From: JABWBJ01 sp035646395
Lineage (GTDB): Bacteria > Gemmatimonadota > Gemmatimonadetes > Gemmatimonadales > Gemmatimonadaceae
Assembly: GCA_035646395.1 (NCBI GenBank)
Contig: DASRPK010000318.1
Span: forward strand, 1 to 35,012
Reading direction: 5' to 3'
DNA length: 35,012 nt
Made by a program: the position numbers and the translations under genes. This document shows, piece by piece, positions 24,555 to 33,390 of the stretch. Every line of letters starts with the position of its first letter. Within the stretch, counting starts at the first letter, position 1. Below the pieces are notes generated by a model that was not told the origin of the DNA, made no database searches, and saw only the letters and a list, made by a program, of their open reading frames with translations.

Positions 24555-25769
24555 GGTAGGTGTCACGTGCTCCACCGGCTGCGGACCATTGTATCCGGGC
24601 AGCCTGACGGTGAACTCGGCTCCACACCCTTCGCCGTCGCTCGTGCATTCGACACTCCCGCCGTGCAACGTCACAAGATCCTTCACCAGTGACAGGCCGA
24701 TCCCAAGGCCGTCCGGCGAGTTGTCGTGCGTTTCATGCAGGCGCGTGTAGAGGTCGAATACCTGCGACAGCATATCCGGTGAGATGCCGACGCCGGAATC
24801 CCGGATGCGGATAACAACGAAGGACTCAATTCTTGTCACGGCGACGCCAATGTCACCGCCCTGTGGCGTGTACTTGCAGGCGTTGTTGAGCAGGTTCACC
24901 ACGACCTGTATGAGACGCGTGGCATCTCCTTCCACCGCCAGAGGGCGATCGCCGATGTCGAGTGAGACCCGATGGTTTCGCGCCAGGATTTGCGACATCG
25001 TCGCCTGCAACGCGTGTTCGACAACCTCACCGGCATCCACCACCTGCCGGGTGAGCCGCAAGCGCCCCTGCGCCAGCCGGGTCAGGTCGGTCAGGTCGTC
25101 GAGAATCCTCGTTAGGTGACGGGATTGCCGCTCGATGATGCGCAGGCTATCGGCGATCTGGGGAGTCGGCTCCGGCAGCGCGATCGAGAGTGCTTTCGCC
25201 GCGTTGACGATCGGCGACAGCGGATTGCGCAGCTCGTGCACCACGATGGCCAGGAAATTGTCCTTTCGGCGTTGTGCCTCACGAATCGTTTCCATGCCCT
25301 CGCGCTCTATGGCGCGAACCTCGTGATCCCGATTCGCCACGTACGCGGCGATACTTGCCGCAATGGCGTCGTTGATGAACACGCCAACAGCCATGGCCTC
25401 GCGGTAAAGGAGAGGCCGGCCCAGCTTGCGATCGAGATGTTCGAGTACGACGGACTGCAGGATCTGGTAGTCGCGAACGAGTTCGCTCAACGACCAACCG
25501 GTATCCCACCGCTGTTCGCCGTGCTCGATCGCCTTGTCTCGAAGTTCACGTGGCTCTTGCGAGCCGGATTGCCGGAGCTCGCGGCCCATCGCCTTCAAAG
25601 CGTTGCCTAGCTGGTTACGTAGCACTTCGTGGTGCCGACGCGCCGCCGTGGGCTGTTCAGCCCGCGCCCGGTCGCACCACACCTCTACCAGTTCAGGCGC
25701 GTCGCGAAAAATGATCGCCCCGATCTCAGTGTGGGGCTCGGCACGAATTTGCTCAGTGACTGTGGCCAT
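24531..25769 (-). CDS. Orphan sensor histidine kinase with RsbRD-like N-terminus
   Basis: No transmembrane segment is visible, so this 412-residue kinase is probably cytoplasmic. The N-terminal 150 residues (LVEVWCDRARAEQPTA, WSLSELVRDYQILQSVVLEHL) resemble the RsbRD-type helical sensor domain. The HisKA helix has LAIVVHELRNPLSPI with phospho-acceptor His178, and the ATPase domain has NLLNNACKYTPQGG, IRDSGVGIS and DGLGIGLSLVK. It should autophosphorylate and pass the phosphate to a response regulator, but none is adjacent. ATG 25769 is chosen; a TTG ten codons upstream is possible. The 3' end overlaps the AraC gene tail to tail by 24 bases. Confidence 0.88.
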   Translation of the reverse strand: MATVTEQIRAEPHTEIGAIIFRDAPELVEVWCDRARAEQPTAARRHHEVLRNQLGNALKAMGRELRQSGSQEPRELRDKAIEHGEQRWDTGWSLSELVRDYQILQSVVLEHLDRKLGRPLLYREAMAVGVFINDAIAASIAAYVANRDHEVRAIEREGMETIREAQRRKDNFLAIVVHELRNPLSPIVNAAKALSIALPEPTPQIADSLRIIERQSRHLTRILDDLTDLTRLAQGRLRLTRQVVDAGEVVEHALQATMSQILARNHRVSLDIGDRPLAVEGDATRLIQVVVNLLNNACKYTPQGGDIGVAVTRIESFVVIRIRDSGVGISPDMLSQVFDLYTRLHETHDNSPDGLGIGLSLVKDLVTLHGGSVECTSDGEGCGAEFTVRLPGYNGPQPVEHVTPTSLPSVLG

Positions 25770-26027
25770 GTGTCCAAACTTGGGGCTAAGAACGGCCAAT
25801 TCTGTGCTTTACAGCTCAGCCATTCTCGAACCACATAGTAACGGCCTGTTCAACGCCGAGCCACCGAATGCTCGTGAATGGATGAGTATGCCGTCGCCCT
25901 TATCGCAAAAGTCGACGCATCAAGGGACCGGTCAGGCGGTCATCAGGAGAACCCGCATGTAGGCGGCGCAGCCCATTCGTCCGCTGAGTGCGCGTGAAAT
26001 GTGCCATCATGCGCTTCCGATCCTGGA

Positions 26028-26750
26028 TCATCGTGGCACCTGGCCAATTGATGGAGCGCGTTTGCCGAAGAGGAATATGAGCGCGAGCCCCGCCACGAAC
26101 CCACCGATATGTGCCATGTAAGCCACGCCTCCACCTGAACCACCTACGACGCTGATCTGCGCAAATACCTGCAGCAGTATCCAGAGTCCCAGCACCATGA
26201 ACGCCGGCATGTTCACGATCTGCCTGGCCATCAGAACCTTAACCGCCCGCCTTGGAAACAACACGAGATACGCGCCGAGTACACCTGCGATCGCACCGGA
26301 TGCACCGAGGCTGGGTATGACGGAGTTGGGGCCGAATAGGATGTGTGCAACGCTGGCTGCGACACCGCAGATGAGGTAAAAGGCGAGGAACTTCGCACTG
26401 CCGATCCGGTCCTCGATGTTGTCGCCGAAGATCCAGAGATAGAGCATGTTGCCGAGGATGTGCGCCCACGACGCGTGCATGAACATCGACGACAGCAGTG
26501 TCAGATAGATCGGTGTTGGACCCGGGTACAGCTCGATCGGAACGCTCTGACCGCCGACCTGAATGTTCTGCGTGCCCACCAGGTCTCTGCCTTCCGTGAT
26601 CTCGAGAGGCACAGTGCTGTAGCCGTTGATGAACGGCTCACCGATGCTGAGCTCGATGAGCCACACCAGCACATTGACGGCGATGAGCGCGTAGGTAACG
26701 ACCGGAGTGGTGTGCCGATCGGTGTCGTCGTCGCGAAGCGGGAGCACCAT
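26028..26750 (-). CDS. Rhomboid family intramembrane serine protease
   Basis: The 240-residue protein begins MVLPLRDDDT, the usual bacterial rhomboid opening, and has about six membrane segments. The catalytic dyad is visible: Ser151 in GASGAIAG and His214 in YMAHIGGF. HILGN (His97, Asn101) supplies the oxyanion and gate residues. Between the first helix and the core is a loop of about 45 residues (GEPFINGYSTVPLEITEGRD). Rhomboids cut substrate proteins inside the membrane; the substrate here is unknown. ATG 26750 is preferred over an in-frame GTG at 26786, because AGAGG (plus-strand CCTCT, 26760-26764) lies nine bases upstream. It stands alone downstream of the ADOP gene. Confidence 0.93.
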   Translation of the reverse strand: MVLPLRDDDTDRHTTPVVTYALIAVNVLVWLIELSIGEPFINGYSTVPLEITEGRDLVGTQNIQVGGQSVPIELYPGPTPIYLTLLSSMFMHASWAHILGNMLYLWIFGDNIEDRIGSAKFLAFYLICGVAASVAHILFGPNSVIPSLGASGAIAGVLGAYLVLFPRRAVKVLMARQIVNMPAFMVLGLWILLQVFAQISVVGGSGGGVAYMAHIGGFVAGLALIFLFGKRAPSIGQVPR

Positions 26751-26849
26751 GACGTGGTTCCTCTGAGGGTAGCGGAGCTGCAACACTGCAGCTGATAACC
26801 CGATTCGCGATTTGTGTTGGGCGAGCTCGGCTAGGGGCCCCGAGAAATC

Positions 26850-29600
26850 TCAACGCTCCTTGAGAGCTTCGGTCGGCTGAATCCGCAAACTCCGGCGCGT
26901 AGGGCCCACGGATGCCATGACGCCCACGAGCAACATCGCCGAGGAAACGACAACCAGTGTGATCAACTTGGCCGAAGTGATTGGCCCGTCGAGTCGCAGG
27001 ATAAGAGGAGCAACCATTGCGCCTGCGCCGACGCCGATCGCCAGATGCCGTAACGCGCGCCCGAATATGCCGCGCACGACTCGTGATCGATCTGCGCCGA
27101 GCGCAATCCTGATTCCGATCTCGCGGCGGCGACGTTCGACGGTGAAAGACATGAGTGCATAGATCCCTGCCGCCGTGAGCAGGAGCACGCTCGCGGTCAC
27201 GATGACAATGCCGAGTGCCGACATGCGCAGGAGCAGGTGTTCTTCACGCAACGCGACGTCGAACGGGCGGATGTCGTGGACTCGCACGCTCGGATCAACC
27301 GTTGCCGTGATCTGCCGTAACCGTTCGCCAAAACTCGACGGCGCGACACCATTCAACCGAATCGCCAGAAAGTCAGTGAGCTCTCCTTCGGCAATCGGAT
27401 GATGGATTACGGCGCGTGGCGCGTCAAACTCGAGCGGCTCGGCGGGAAAATCGTTTACCACACCGACGATCTCGTACCACGGCATTGGAGTGGCGCTCCC
27501 TCCGTCCTCCATAGTGCCCGCATAACGAAGCCGTCGACCCAATGCGTTGGCGCCGCCGAACGCCTCGTTGGCGAAGCTGCGATTGACGATGACCGCCGTC
27601 GACGCCGCGACCACTTCTCCCGCGTAGTACTCGGGGGCCCCGTCGCCGTCGCCGTCGCGCCATTCGCCTCCAGTCTCAACACCGGCATCGCCCTGATTGA
27701 ACGCTCGTCCCGATACCATCGGCACATTGAAGGCATCGAAATAACTAATGTCCACTCGTGTTGTGCCAACGACGAGCGACGACCCTCCCTCAACTTCCAC
27801 TTTCGCGAGAGGTGGAGTTCCCGGAACGCTTTTCAGCCGAATGAGGTGCGAGACTTCCGGCTCGGACTCGAGACGTTGTTCGAGTTCAGCCTGGCGTACC
27901 CGGTATCGCGCGGTGAAGTCCCGGTTGTACGTCGAGGCGCCCGCCGCTGTGGGGGTGTCGCGATCCATCATGATCCGGAACAGCAGGAAGTCCTTCGACA
28001 GAAATCCTGGGTCGGCGGTGCCGTATTGGACGAAGAGCCGTGCGTTATGCACCGCAAACGGGATCACGGCGACCGCGAACGCCGCCTGAGCGATGATCAG
28101 CGCCGTCCAGGTCCGTCCGAGCTGCAGGCCGGTGGCGCCTGACGAGAGTCGCTGCAGGCTGGCGTTCACGTGTTTACCAGTTGCCTTCAACGCAGGAGTC
28201 ACGCCTACGATCAAGGCCGCCAATGCCGCGAGCGTCATGGCGTAGATGACCGTCAGCGGTGACAACTCGATTGTCATCCAGAATGGCACCTTCATGTCCA
28301 TACCAGCGATGATGTCATTGATCTGATCAATTGCGATCTTTGCGATATAAATCCCTACGGCCGCCGACACGGTCGACAGCACAAGTCCTTCGGCGAACAG
28401 GTGACCGACTATCCGTGAGCGGCTCGCGCCGATCGCGGTGCGGACCGCAATTTCGCTGTGACGCGCCGCGGTGCGTGCGTAAACCAGGGTCGCCACATTC
28501 GTGCACACGACGGCCACCAGCATAACGATGAGCAGTTGGAGCATCCGGATCATCCACGACTCATCACCGGGGCCGAAGGCGTCCTGGTACGGCATCACCC
28601 GCGCCTGCAGGTCTTTGTGCGTCCGCGGGAAGTCGAGCGCCATGCGTTGGCTGTAGGTACGCAGCTCGGCCTGCGCCGCCTCCAGCGAGGCACCGTCAAC
28701 AAGCCGACCGAATACGTGAAGCGCCGGTCCCCGTCGTCGCTCATAGTCGGACGCATCGAGTCGCAGCGGAGTCCAGTATTGGTGATGAAGCGGGAACGCA
28801 AAGCCCCGCGGCATGACACCGACGATAGTGTGCGTCGTGCTGCCCAGTCGGACCTGACGGCCAATGATCGAGGAGTCGGAACCGAAACGGGCGCGCCAGA
28901 CGTCATGGCCAATCACGAGAACCGGTGGCGCACCCTCTATTTCATCGGAGTTGAGCAAATGCCGGCCCAGCATCGCCGGCACGCGAGCAAGGCGGAAGCC
29001 GGAGGCACTCATTTCCGCGATCGTTACGGGCTCGGCTCGACCGTCGCTGGTAAAGAGGTTCCGCTGGATCGATTGCCGCGCTCCGATGTCGGTTATTGAC
29101 TTGAGCTCCGTGCGCCACGCCTCGACGTCGTGGATGATTCGCTGCTCCTCGTCGTTCCCCTTCGTGTCGAAGTAATCGAGCCCGACGATGCGATCACCCT
29201 CGTCCAGCGGCAGTCCCGAAAGAATGGCCGCGGAGAACGCGAAGAACGTCGTGCTGAAGGCAATCGCAATGGCGATCCCGAGGCCACCAACAAATGTCAG
29301 GCCGGGATATTTCACGAGCATGCGCGCGCCGAGCTTGAGATCAAGCAGCGAGAAGCGAAGCTCCTCGAGAGCACCGAGTCCGCGAGCCCGCCGTGCGTCC
29401 TCCCGGTGATGGTCGGTCTTTCCGAACTCGAGCCGGGCCAAACGCGCCGCCTCGTCAGGCGCCACACCTCGGCGCACGAGATCTTCCGTTCTCATTTCGA
29501 GATGCAGGCGGAACTCCTCCTGCATTTCCGCATCAATGCTCTGCGAACGCGTGATTCCGTTCCAGAGAGACCGGATCCGCGTGCCCAGCCGTCTCAGCAT
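26850..29600 (-). CDS. ADOP-type FtsX/MacB-like permease (module 2)
   Basis: This 916-residue protein has the duplicated FtsX layout but a different prefix from module 1. Its first 80 residues (SIDAEMQEEFRLHLEMRTED, GVAPDEAARLARLEFG) are the 'permease prefix domain' found in many ADOPs. Membrane segment LTFVGGLGIAIAIAFSTTFF follows at about 101-120, then a MacB-like periplasmic domain (MLGRHLL, IIGRQVRLG, VGVMPRGFAFP), FtsX core (VVCTNVATLVYARTAARHSEIAVRTAIGAS), and a second repeat ending RRREIGIRIALGADRSRVVRGIFG. No ATPase gene is adjacent. AGGAG lies about five bases upstream of the ATG, which shares one base with the PadR stop (TGATG), implying coupled translation. Confidence 0.92.
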   Translation of the reverse strand: MLRRLGTRIRSLWNGITRSQSIDAEMQEEFRLHLEMRTEDLVRRGVAPDEAARLARLEFGKTDHHREDARRARGLGALEELRFSLLDLKLGARMLVKYPGLTFVGGLGIAIAIAFSTTFFAFSAAILSGLPLDEGDRIVGLDYFDTKGNDEEQRIIHDVEAWRTELKSITDIGARQSIQRNLFTSDGRAEPVTIAEMSASGFRLARVPAMLGRHLLNSDEIEGAPPVLVIGHDVWRARFGSDSSIIGRQVRLGSTTHTIVGVMPRGFAFPLHHQYWTPLRLDASDYERRRGPALHVFGRLVDGASLEAAQAELRTYSQRMALDFPRTHKDLQARVMPYQDAFGPGDESWMIRMLQLLIVMLVAVVCTNVATLVYARTAARHSEIAVRTAIGASRSRIVGHLFAEGLVLSTVSAAVGIYIAKIAIDQINDIIAGMDMKVPFWMTIELSPLTVIYAMTLAALAALIVGVTPALKATGKHVNASLQRLSSGATGLQLGRTWTALIIAQAAFAVAVIPFAVHNARLFVQYGTADPGFLSKDFLLFRIMMDRDTPTAAGASTYNRDFTARYRVRQAELEQRLESEPEVSHLIRLKSVPGTPPLAKVEVEGGSSLVVGTTRVDISYFDAFNVPMVSGRAFNQGDAGVETGGEWRDGDGDGAPEYYAGEVVAASTAVIVNRSFANEAFGGANALGRRLRYAGTMEDGGSATPMPWYEIVGVVNDFPAEPLEFDAPRAVIHHPIAEGELTDFLAIRLNGVAPSSFGERLRQITATVDPSVRVHDIRPFDVALREEHLLLRMSALGIVIVTASVLLLTAAGIYALMSFTVERRRREIGIRIALGADRSRVVRGIFGRALRHLAIGVGAGAMVAPLILRLDGPITSAKLITLVVVSSAMLLVGVMASVGPTRRSLRIQPTEALKER

Positions 29601-29941
29601 CAGATCTCCTGCGGTGTTGCGGCGAGGGAACGCGCGACGGCCTGCGCGAATCGTTGCCAGCTCGCGGTCTCCTCACCCAGGCGCTTGCGTCCAGCGGCCG
29701 TGAGTCGGTAGAACTTCGCCTTGCGATTGTTCTCCGACGTCCCCCACTCGCTGTCGATCAAACCCTGGTGCTCGAGACGGTAGAGCGCGGGATAAAGCGC
29801 GCCCTGCTGGATCTGCAAAGCGCCCCCCGAGATCTGTTCGATGCGCAGCAGCACACCATACCCGTGGAGCCGCCCCAGCGAGACGGCCTTGAGGATGAGA
29901 ATGTCCAGGGTACCGGGAAGCAATTCTGCGGATGCAGCCAT
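29600..29941 (-). CDS. PadR family transcriptional regulator (module 2)
   Basis: The 113-residue PadR protein starts ELLPGTLDILILKAVSLGRL, has the HGYGVLLRIEQIS signature and the recognition segment QQGALYPALYRLEHQGLI, and ends with the wing NNRKAKFYRLTAAGRKRL and a short C-terminal helix. This GTLDLLIL/HGYG subgroup is the one usually paired with ADOP permeases. It is expected to repress its own operon. It overlaps the permease by one base. The ATG at 29941 is the only sensible start. Two inverted repeats that share a CTCCTAA half-site lie immediately upstream. Confidence 0.93.
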   Translation of the reverse strand: MAASAELLPGTLDILILKAVSLGRLHGYGVLLRIEQISGGALQIQQGALYPALYRLEHQGLIDSEWGTSENNRKAKFYRLTAAGRKRLGEETASWQRFAQAVARSLAATPQEI

Positions 29942-29943
29942 CT

Positions 29944-30001
29944 CTTCTCCTAATGCACTTAGGAGAAGCGTATCCTCTCTCTCCTAAGCAGTCAAGGAGA
30001 G
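29944..30001 (-). promoter_or_regulatory. Promoter flanked by two PadR-type operators (module 2)
   Basis: A perfect 10-base-arm inverted repeat (CTTCTCCTAA, 5-base spacer, TTAGGAGAAG) spans 29944-29968, right against the PadR start. A second inverted repeat (CTCTCCT, 9-base spacer, AGGAGAG) spans 29979-30001. Read toward PadR, TTGACT (plus-strand 29990-29995) matches a -35 at five of six bases. It is followed after 17 bases by TACGCT (29967-29972), a weak -10. The operators thus cover both ends of the promoter, as expected for autorepression. Confidence 0.6.
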
Positions 30002-30030
30002 CGTGGCACCCTGGGGTCATCCCCCAGCGC

Positions 30031-30744
30031 TCAGGCGACACGGCGCGTGATTTCGGTCGGGATCTCCCCGGACTTCTCATCGCCCGCCAGCTCCCTGCCT
30101 TTTTCGAACCAGGAGATGCCGAATGTCCAGATCAGCAGCGTTTCGATGACCAGCACGGGCTTCAACGGGGCGAGCGAAAGTCGAATGCTACCCGGCGCGA
30201 ACGCATGCGCCGCAACCAGCGACAGCAGGATGATCATCAGCCATCCGACGACGCGATAGAACGGACCGCGTTTCCGCGACTGGCTGAAGAGCAGGAGCGG
30301 AAACAAGGACAGGCAGACGAAGAGAATCGCTGCGGCCACGCCGTGCGCCGTGCCGATGATGGCGGGCTGGGAGGGCGATCCCTCGTCCGTGGTTGGTAGC
30401 AACGCGACCAGAACCGCGGACACACCGGCAATCTTGCCTAACCAGGCGTCCGCCGCCCCTGTCCTGATCGACTCGCGCTGCGAGCGTGGTGTACTGAGCT
30501 GCAGCGGTCGATAGCGGTAGAAAAACAGGAAGACACCCAGGACCCAGAGCGTTCCAACAAACCAGTCGCGCGCAGACGTGTGGTAGTACGCGCTGATCGA
30601 GTTGCGGATCGCCTGCTGCTGCACCAGTGAAGAGACGATCAGCAGGATCGGCAGCAGTACGCCAAGCACACCGATGGCGGTGCGATAGTGCGGATGAGTT
30701 TCGAGGACCGAACCTCTGGCCGCGCTCTTGATCTCCTGCAGCAT
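30031..30744 (-). CDS. Uncharacterised membrane protein, about six helices
   Basis: The 237-residue product has about six hydrophobic segments, including AIGVLGVLLPILLIVSSLV, WFVGTLWVLGVFLFFY, IAGVSAVLVALLPT, GVAAAILFVCLSLFPLLLF and a last pair near WLMIILLSLVAA and VLVIETLLIWTFG. The loop SISAYYHTSARDWFVG is a recurring feature of a group of bacterial membrane proteins with no known role. The start is fixed by GGAGG (plus-strand CCTCC, 30750-30754) five bases before the ATG. The C-terminal tail is charged and probably cytoplasmic. It lies upstream of, and on the same strand as, PadR module 2 but is separated from it by that module's own promoter. Confidence 0.75.
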   Translation of the reverse strand: MLQEIKSAARGSVLETHPHYRTAIGVLGVLLPILLIVSSLVQQQAIRNSISAYYHTSARDWFVGTLWVLGVFLFFYRYRPLQLSTPRSQRESIRTGAADAWLGKIAGVSAVLVALLPTTDEGSPSQPAIIGTAHGVAAAILFVCLSLFPLLLFSQSRKRGPFYRVVGWLMIILLSLVAAHAFAPGSIRLSLAPLKPVLVIETLLIWTFGISWFEKGRELAGDEKSGEIPTEITRRVA

Positions 30745-30920
30745 GGCACCTCCACGAAACGGTGGACCGGGGACGCTTTGGAGTTATCGTATTGGTGAAT
30801 GGCCCGATAGCCCGGAATACCGGGACGATGTCCAACCATTACCAGAACCGTCCGGTTTGACACGATCTCAACGCTCAACTCCGTTCGATTCGGTGTTCAC
30901 ACGCGATAACGGCTGAACGA

Positions 30921-32021
30921 ATGACGCGTCCTATTCGTCTTGTCTGGCTGCCGATGGTCCTCGCCGTGCCCCTGGCATCGAGTAGTGCGCAGACCGTTCG
31001 AGGCGTCGCGAGGGAGCAAGCCTCGGGCACGCCACTGAGCGGAGTCCTGATGTCGCTGTTGCCTTATAACGACTCGGCAGGGGTTGTCGCGACCGCCCTT
31101 AGTACCGACCGCGGTACGTACGTCCTGCGCGCACCCCAACCCGGACGATACCGGCTGGGAGCGAAGCGGATCGGCGTTCGCCGGTTTGAGTCTGAGGTGT
31201 TCGAACTGGCCGCGTCACAGGACGTCGAGCGCAACGTCGAACTCGAAGCGTTGGCTTACAGCCTCCCCACCGTCACTGTCCAGGGCGACCCGTTATGCGT
31301 CCGTCGCGCCGACCAGGCCGGGCGCATCGCCTCGCTCTGGGAGGAAGCCCGCACTGCCCTCACCGCCACGCAGGTGTCGCTGCGCGACCGGCTCGTCAGG
31401 GCCCGGGTCGTCCGCTACGTCCATGAACTCGACGCCCAGAGCTTGCGCGTCGAAGCCGAGCGGATGCGCCGTCAGACCGATGGCGTGGTGGAACGCCCGT
31501 TTGTCAGCCAGTCGGGCGAGGCCCTGTCCCGTGGCGGGTACTGGCGCGTCCTACCTAACGACAGCATCACGTACTACGCGCCCGACGCCGACGTGTTGTT
31601 ATCGGCGACCTTCGCGCGCGACCATTGTTTTGCAGTGGCCGAGGGACGCGGCGACCAGGCGGGATGGACCGGGATCTCATTCGAGCCGGTGGCAGGTCGT
31701 GAGGTCCCCGACGTGCGCGGTACGCTCTGGCTCGATGCGCGGACGTTTGAGCTCAGGCTTGTGGAGTTCCGGTATTCGCGGCTTCCGGTGGCAACGACGA
31801 ACCGGCACATCGGTGGTGAAGTCCGCTTTGCGAAGCTTCCCACCGGGGCATGGATCGTGGAGCGATGGTTCATCCGGATGCCGCGATATGGAGACAAGCC
31901 AACGACGCGGAGCACCGGCGTGCCTGGACAACGGCCGATCGTGACTTACCCTCTTACGCGTCTCATCGAGGAGGGTGGTACCGTCACGGTCGATACGACC
32001 GCGCGACCACCCTCACGGTAA
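30921..32021 (+). CDS. Secreted protein with carboxypeptidase-regulatory-like domain
   Basis: The 366-residue product has a signal peptide (RLVWLPMVLAVPLASSSAQ) followed by a beta-sandwich of the carboxypeptidase regulatory-like type at about 25-110. Visible strands are VRGVAREQASGTPLSGVLMS, GTYVLRAPQPGRYRLGAKRIG and FELAASQDVERNVEL. The remaining 250 residues have no recognised domain, but contain FRYSRLPVATTNRHIGGEVRF and a final beta-rich part. Such secreted proteins are numerous in Gemmatimonadota; some are linked to TonB-dependent receptors, but none is next to it here. A TTGACA hexamer at 30857-30862 could be a -35, without a good -10. The 3' end overlaps the convergent peptidase gene by nine bases. 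Confidence 0.75.
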   Translation: MTRPIRLVWLPMVLAVPLASSSAQTVRGVAREQASGTPLSGVLMSLLPYNDSAGVVATALSTDRGTYVLRAPQPGRYRLGAKRIGVRRFESEVFELAASQDVERNVELEALAYSLPTVTVQGDPLCVRRADQAGRIASLWEEARTALTATQVSLRDRLVRARVVRYVHELDAQSLRVEAERMRRQTDGVVERPFVSQSGEALSRGGYWRVLPNDSITYYAPDADVLLSATFARDHCFAVAEGRGDQAGWTGISFEPVAGREVPDVRGTLWLDARTFELRLVEFRYSRLPVATTNRHIGGEVRFAKLPTGAWIVERWFIRMPRYGDKPTTRSTGVPGQRPIVTYPLTRLIEEGGTVTVDTTARPPSR

Positions 32022-33218
32022 TCGCCCGTATTTGCGCATCGCGGCCACCACACGATCGGCCGGCATGCCATACACACGAAAGTCATCGATACCGGTCATC
32101 GTGTCGGCGGCGAGGAGCGCGTTGGTGATCGCGGCCTCCGTTGCCTGAACCGTCGCGTAGAACAACGGCGACATCCGACTGTTCGGCATCATCTGCAGAG
32201 ACTTTACCGGCGGGTCGTTGGCCCACGCCCCGGGATTCGCGGTCGAGAAGGCGACGAAGATGTCACCCGATCCATTCCCTCCGAACCCACCCTGCCGCCC
32301 GATGCCAAGTGACACGCGCGTCGCGAGCCGCTTCAGCTGGTGGGGCATGAGTGGCGCGTCGGTCGCGACAACGACGATGATCGAGCCCAGTTCAGGGTCG
32401 CCGCTCGAGCCACCGGTCGCGCCGCAGCGCCGTGCGTTAGGCGGCAGTGTCCCGGTCGAGGCGGTGCAGGTCAGCAGGTCACTGATCTCCTCACCAACCG
32501 GCACACCCGCGATCCGCAGGTCTCGCCGGCTTCCATAGTTGCATTGCACCAACACGCCCACGGTGTAGCCACCCTGGGCCTCAGTCAGGCGACGTGACGC
32601 CGTGCCGATGCCACCCTTGAAGCCGTGGCAGATCATGCCGGTCCCACCGCCGACCGAGCCTTCCTGCGGCAGCGCGGCGCTCGCGTTGTCGAGCGCCGCG
32701 AACACATGCTCCGGTTTCACGTGCATGCCGTTGATGTCGTTCAGCGACCCATCGTACGTCTCGGCGACGACCGGCAGCCACCACGGCTGCAACGCGTTTT
32801 TCTGCCTGTTTTCCCACTGGATGATGGCATCGCGCACGACGCCAACGCTGTGCGTATTCGTGATCGCGATTGGCCCCTCGAGCATGCCGCTCTCCTCGAT
32901 CCACGTCGTGCCGGTCATTTCGCCGTTGCCGTTGAGCGTGAACCAGGCAGCGAACACGGGATCAGGATTTGATTTTCCACGCGGATGCACGACGGTCACG
33001 CCCGTGCGCACTGGGCCCTTGCCCACTACAAGCGGCCCACTTCCCGAAATCAGCGTCGTCGATCCAACCTCAACGCCAGCGACATCGGTGATGGCGTCGA
33101 GGCGCCCCGGCGTTCCACCGATGGGCAGGTTCAGCTCTCGTGCCCGCGGCCTTTGCGCCGGAAGTATGGCCGCAGTCGCTCCGATCAGGACGAGCGCGAA
33201 GACGAAGCGATTCACCAT
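32013..33218 (-). CDS. P1 family (DmpA-type) aminopeptidase
   Basis: The 401-residue protein is a secreted member of the P1/S58 family of N-terminal nucleophile peptidases, related to D-aminopeptidase DmpA. It has a signal peptide (MVNRFVFALVLIGATAAILP), then LNLPIGGTPGRLDAITDVAGVEVG, GVTVVHPRG, THSVGVVRDAI and VGGGTGMICHGFKGGIGTASR. The last block is where family members cleave themselves into two chains and expose the nucleophile; the Ser in TASR is the likely one. C-terminal blocks include SIIVVVATDAPLMPHQLKRLA and NGSGDIFVAFST. The start at ATG 33218 is supported by GGAG (plus-strand 33226-33229) seven bases upstream. An ATG at 33239 is possible, and longer forms give unrelated sequence. 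Confidence 0.9.
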   Translation of the reverse strand: MVNRFVFALVLIGATAAILPAQRPRARELNLPIGGTPGRLDAITDVAGVEVGSTTLISGSGPLVVGKGPVRTGVTVVHPRGKSNPDPVFAAWFTLNGNGEMTGTTWIEESGMLEGPIAITNTHSVGVVRDAIIQWENRQKNALQPWWLPVVAETYDGSLNDINGMHVKPEHVFAALDNASAALPQEGSVGGGTGMICHGFKGGIGTASRRLTEAQGGYTVGVLVQCNYGSRRDLRIAGVPVGEEISDLLTCTASTGTLPPNARRCGATGGSSGDPELGSIIVVVATDAPLMPHQLKRLATRVSLGIGRQGGFGGNGSGDIFVAFSTANPGAWANDPPVKSLQMMPNSRMSPLFYATVQATEAAITNALLAADTMTGIDDFRVYGMPADRVVAAMRKYGRLP

Positions 33219-33390
33219 TAAGGATTCTCCGTCGTTCATATCGCGTTTCTCGTTGCCAAAAGTGGACCAACCTGACCCGGACGATTCTACCGCCATCGTA
33301 CCAGAGATGGGAGGGCTGTACACCACGCCATTGCGGTGATCGAAGAGCGCGCCCAACGTCCATTGTCGCGATGCAACCGGAGTGTCATCC

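Noticed and set aside
25800..26027. Short frames of 35-39 codons in the gap between the histidine kinase and rhomboid genes
   Set aside because: They have no ribosome site, family match or conserved feature. I see no terminator, RNA gene or other element in this gap.
27399..28142. A 247-codon plus-strand frame inside ADOP module 2
   Set aside because: It is antisense to the conserved periplasmic and FtsX parts of the permease and has no domain signal.
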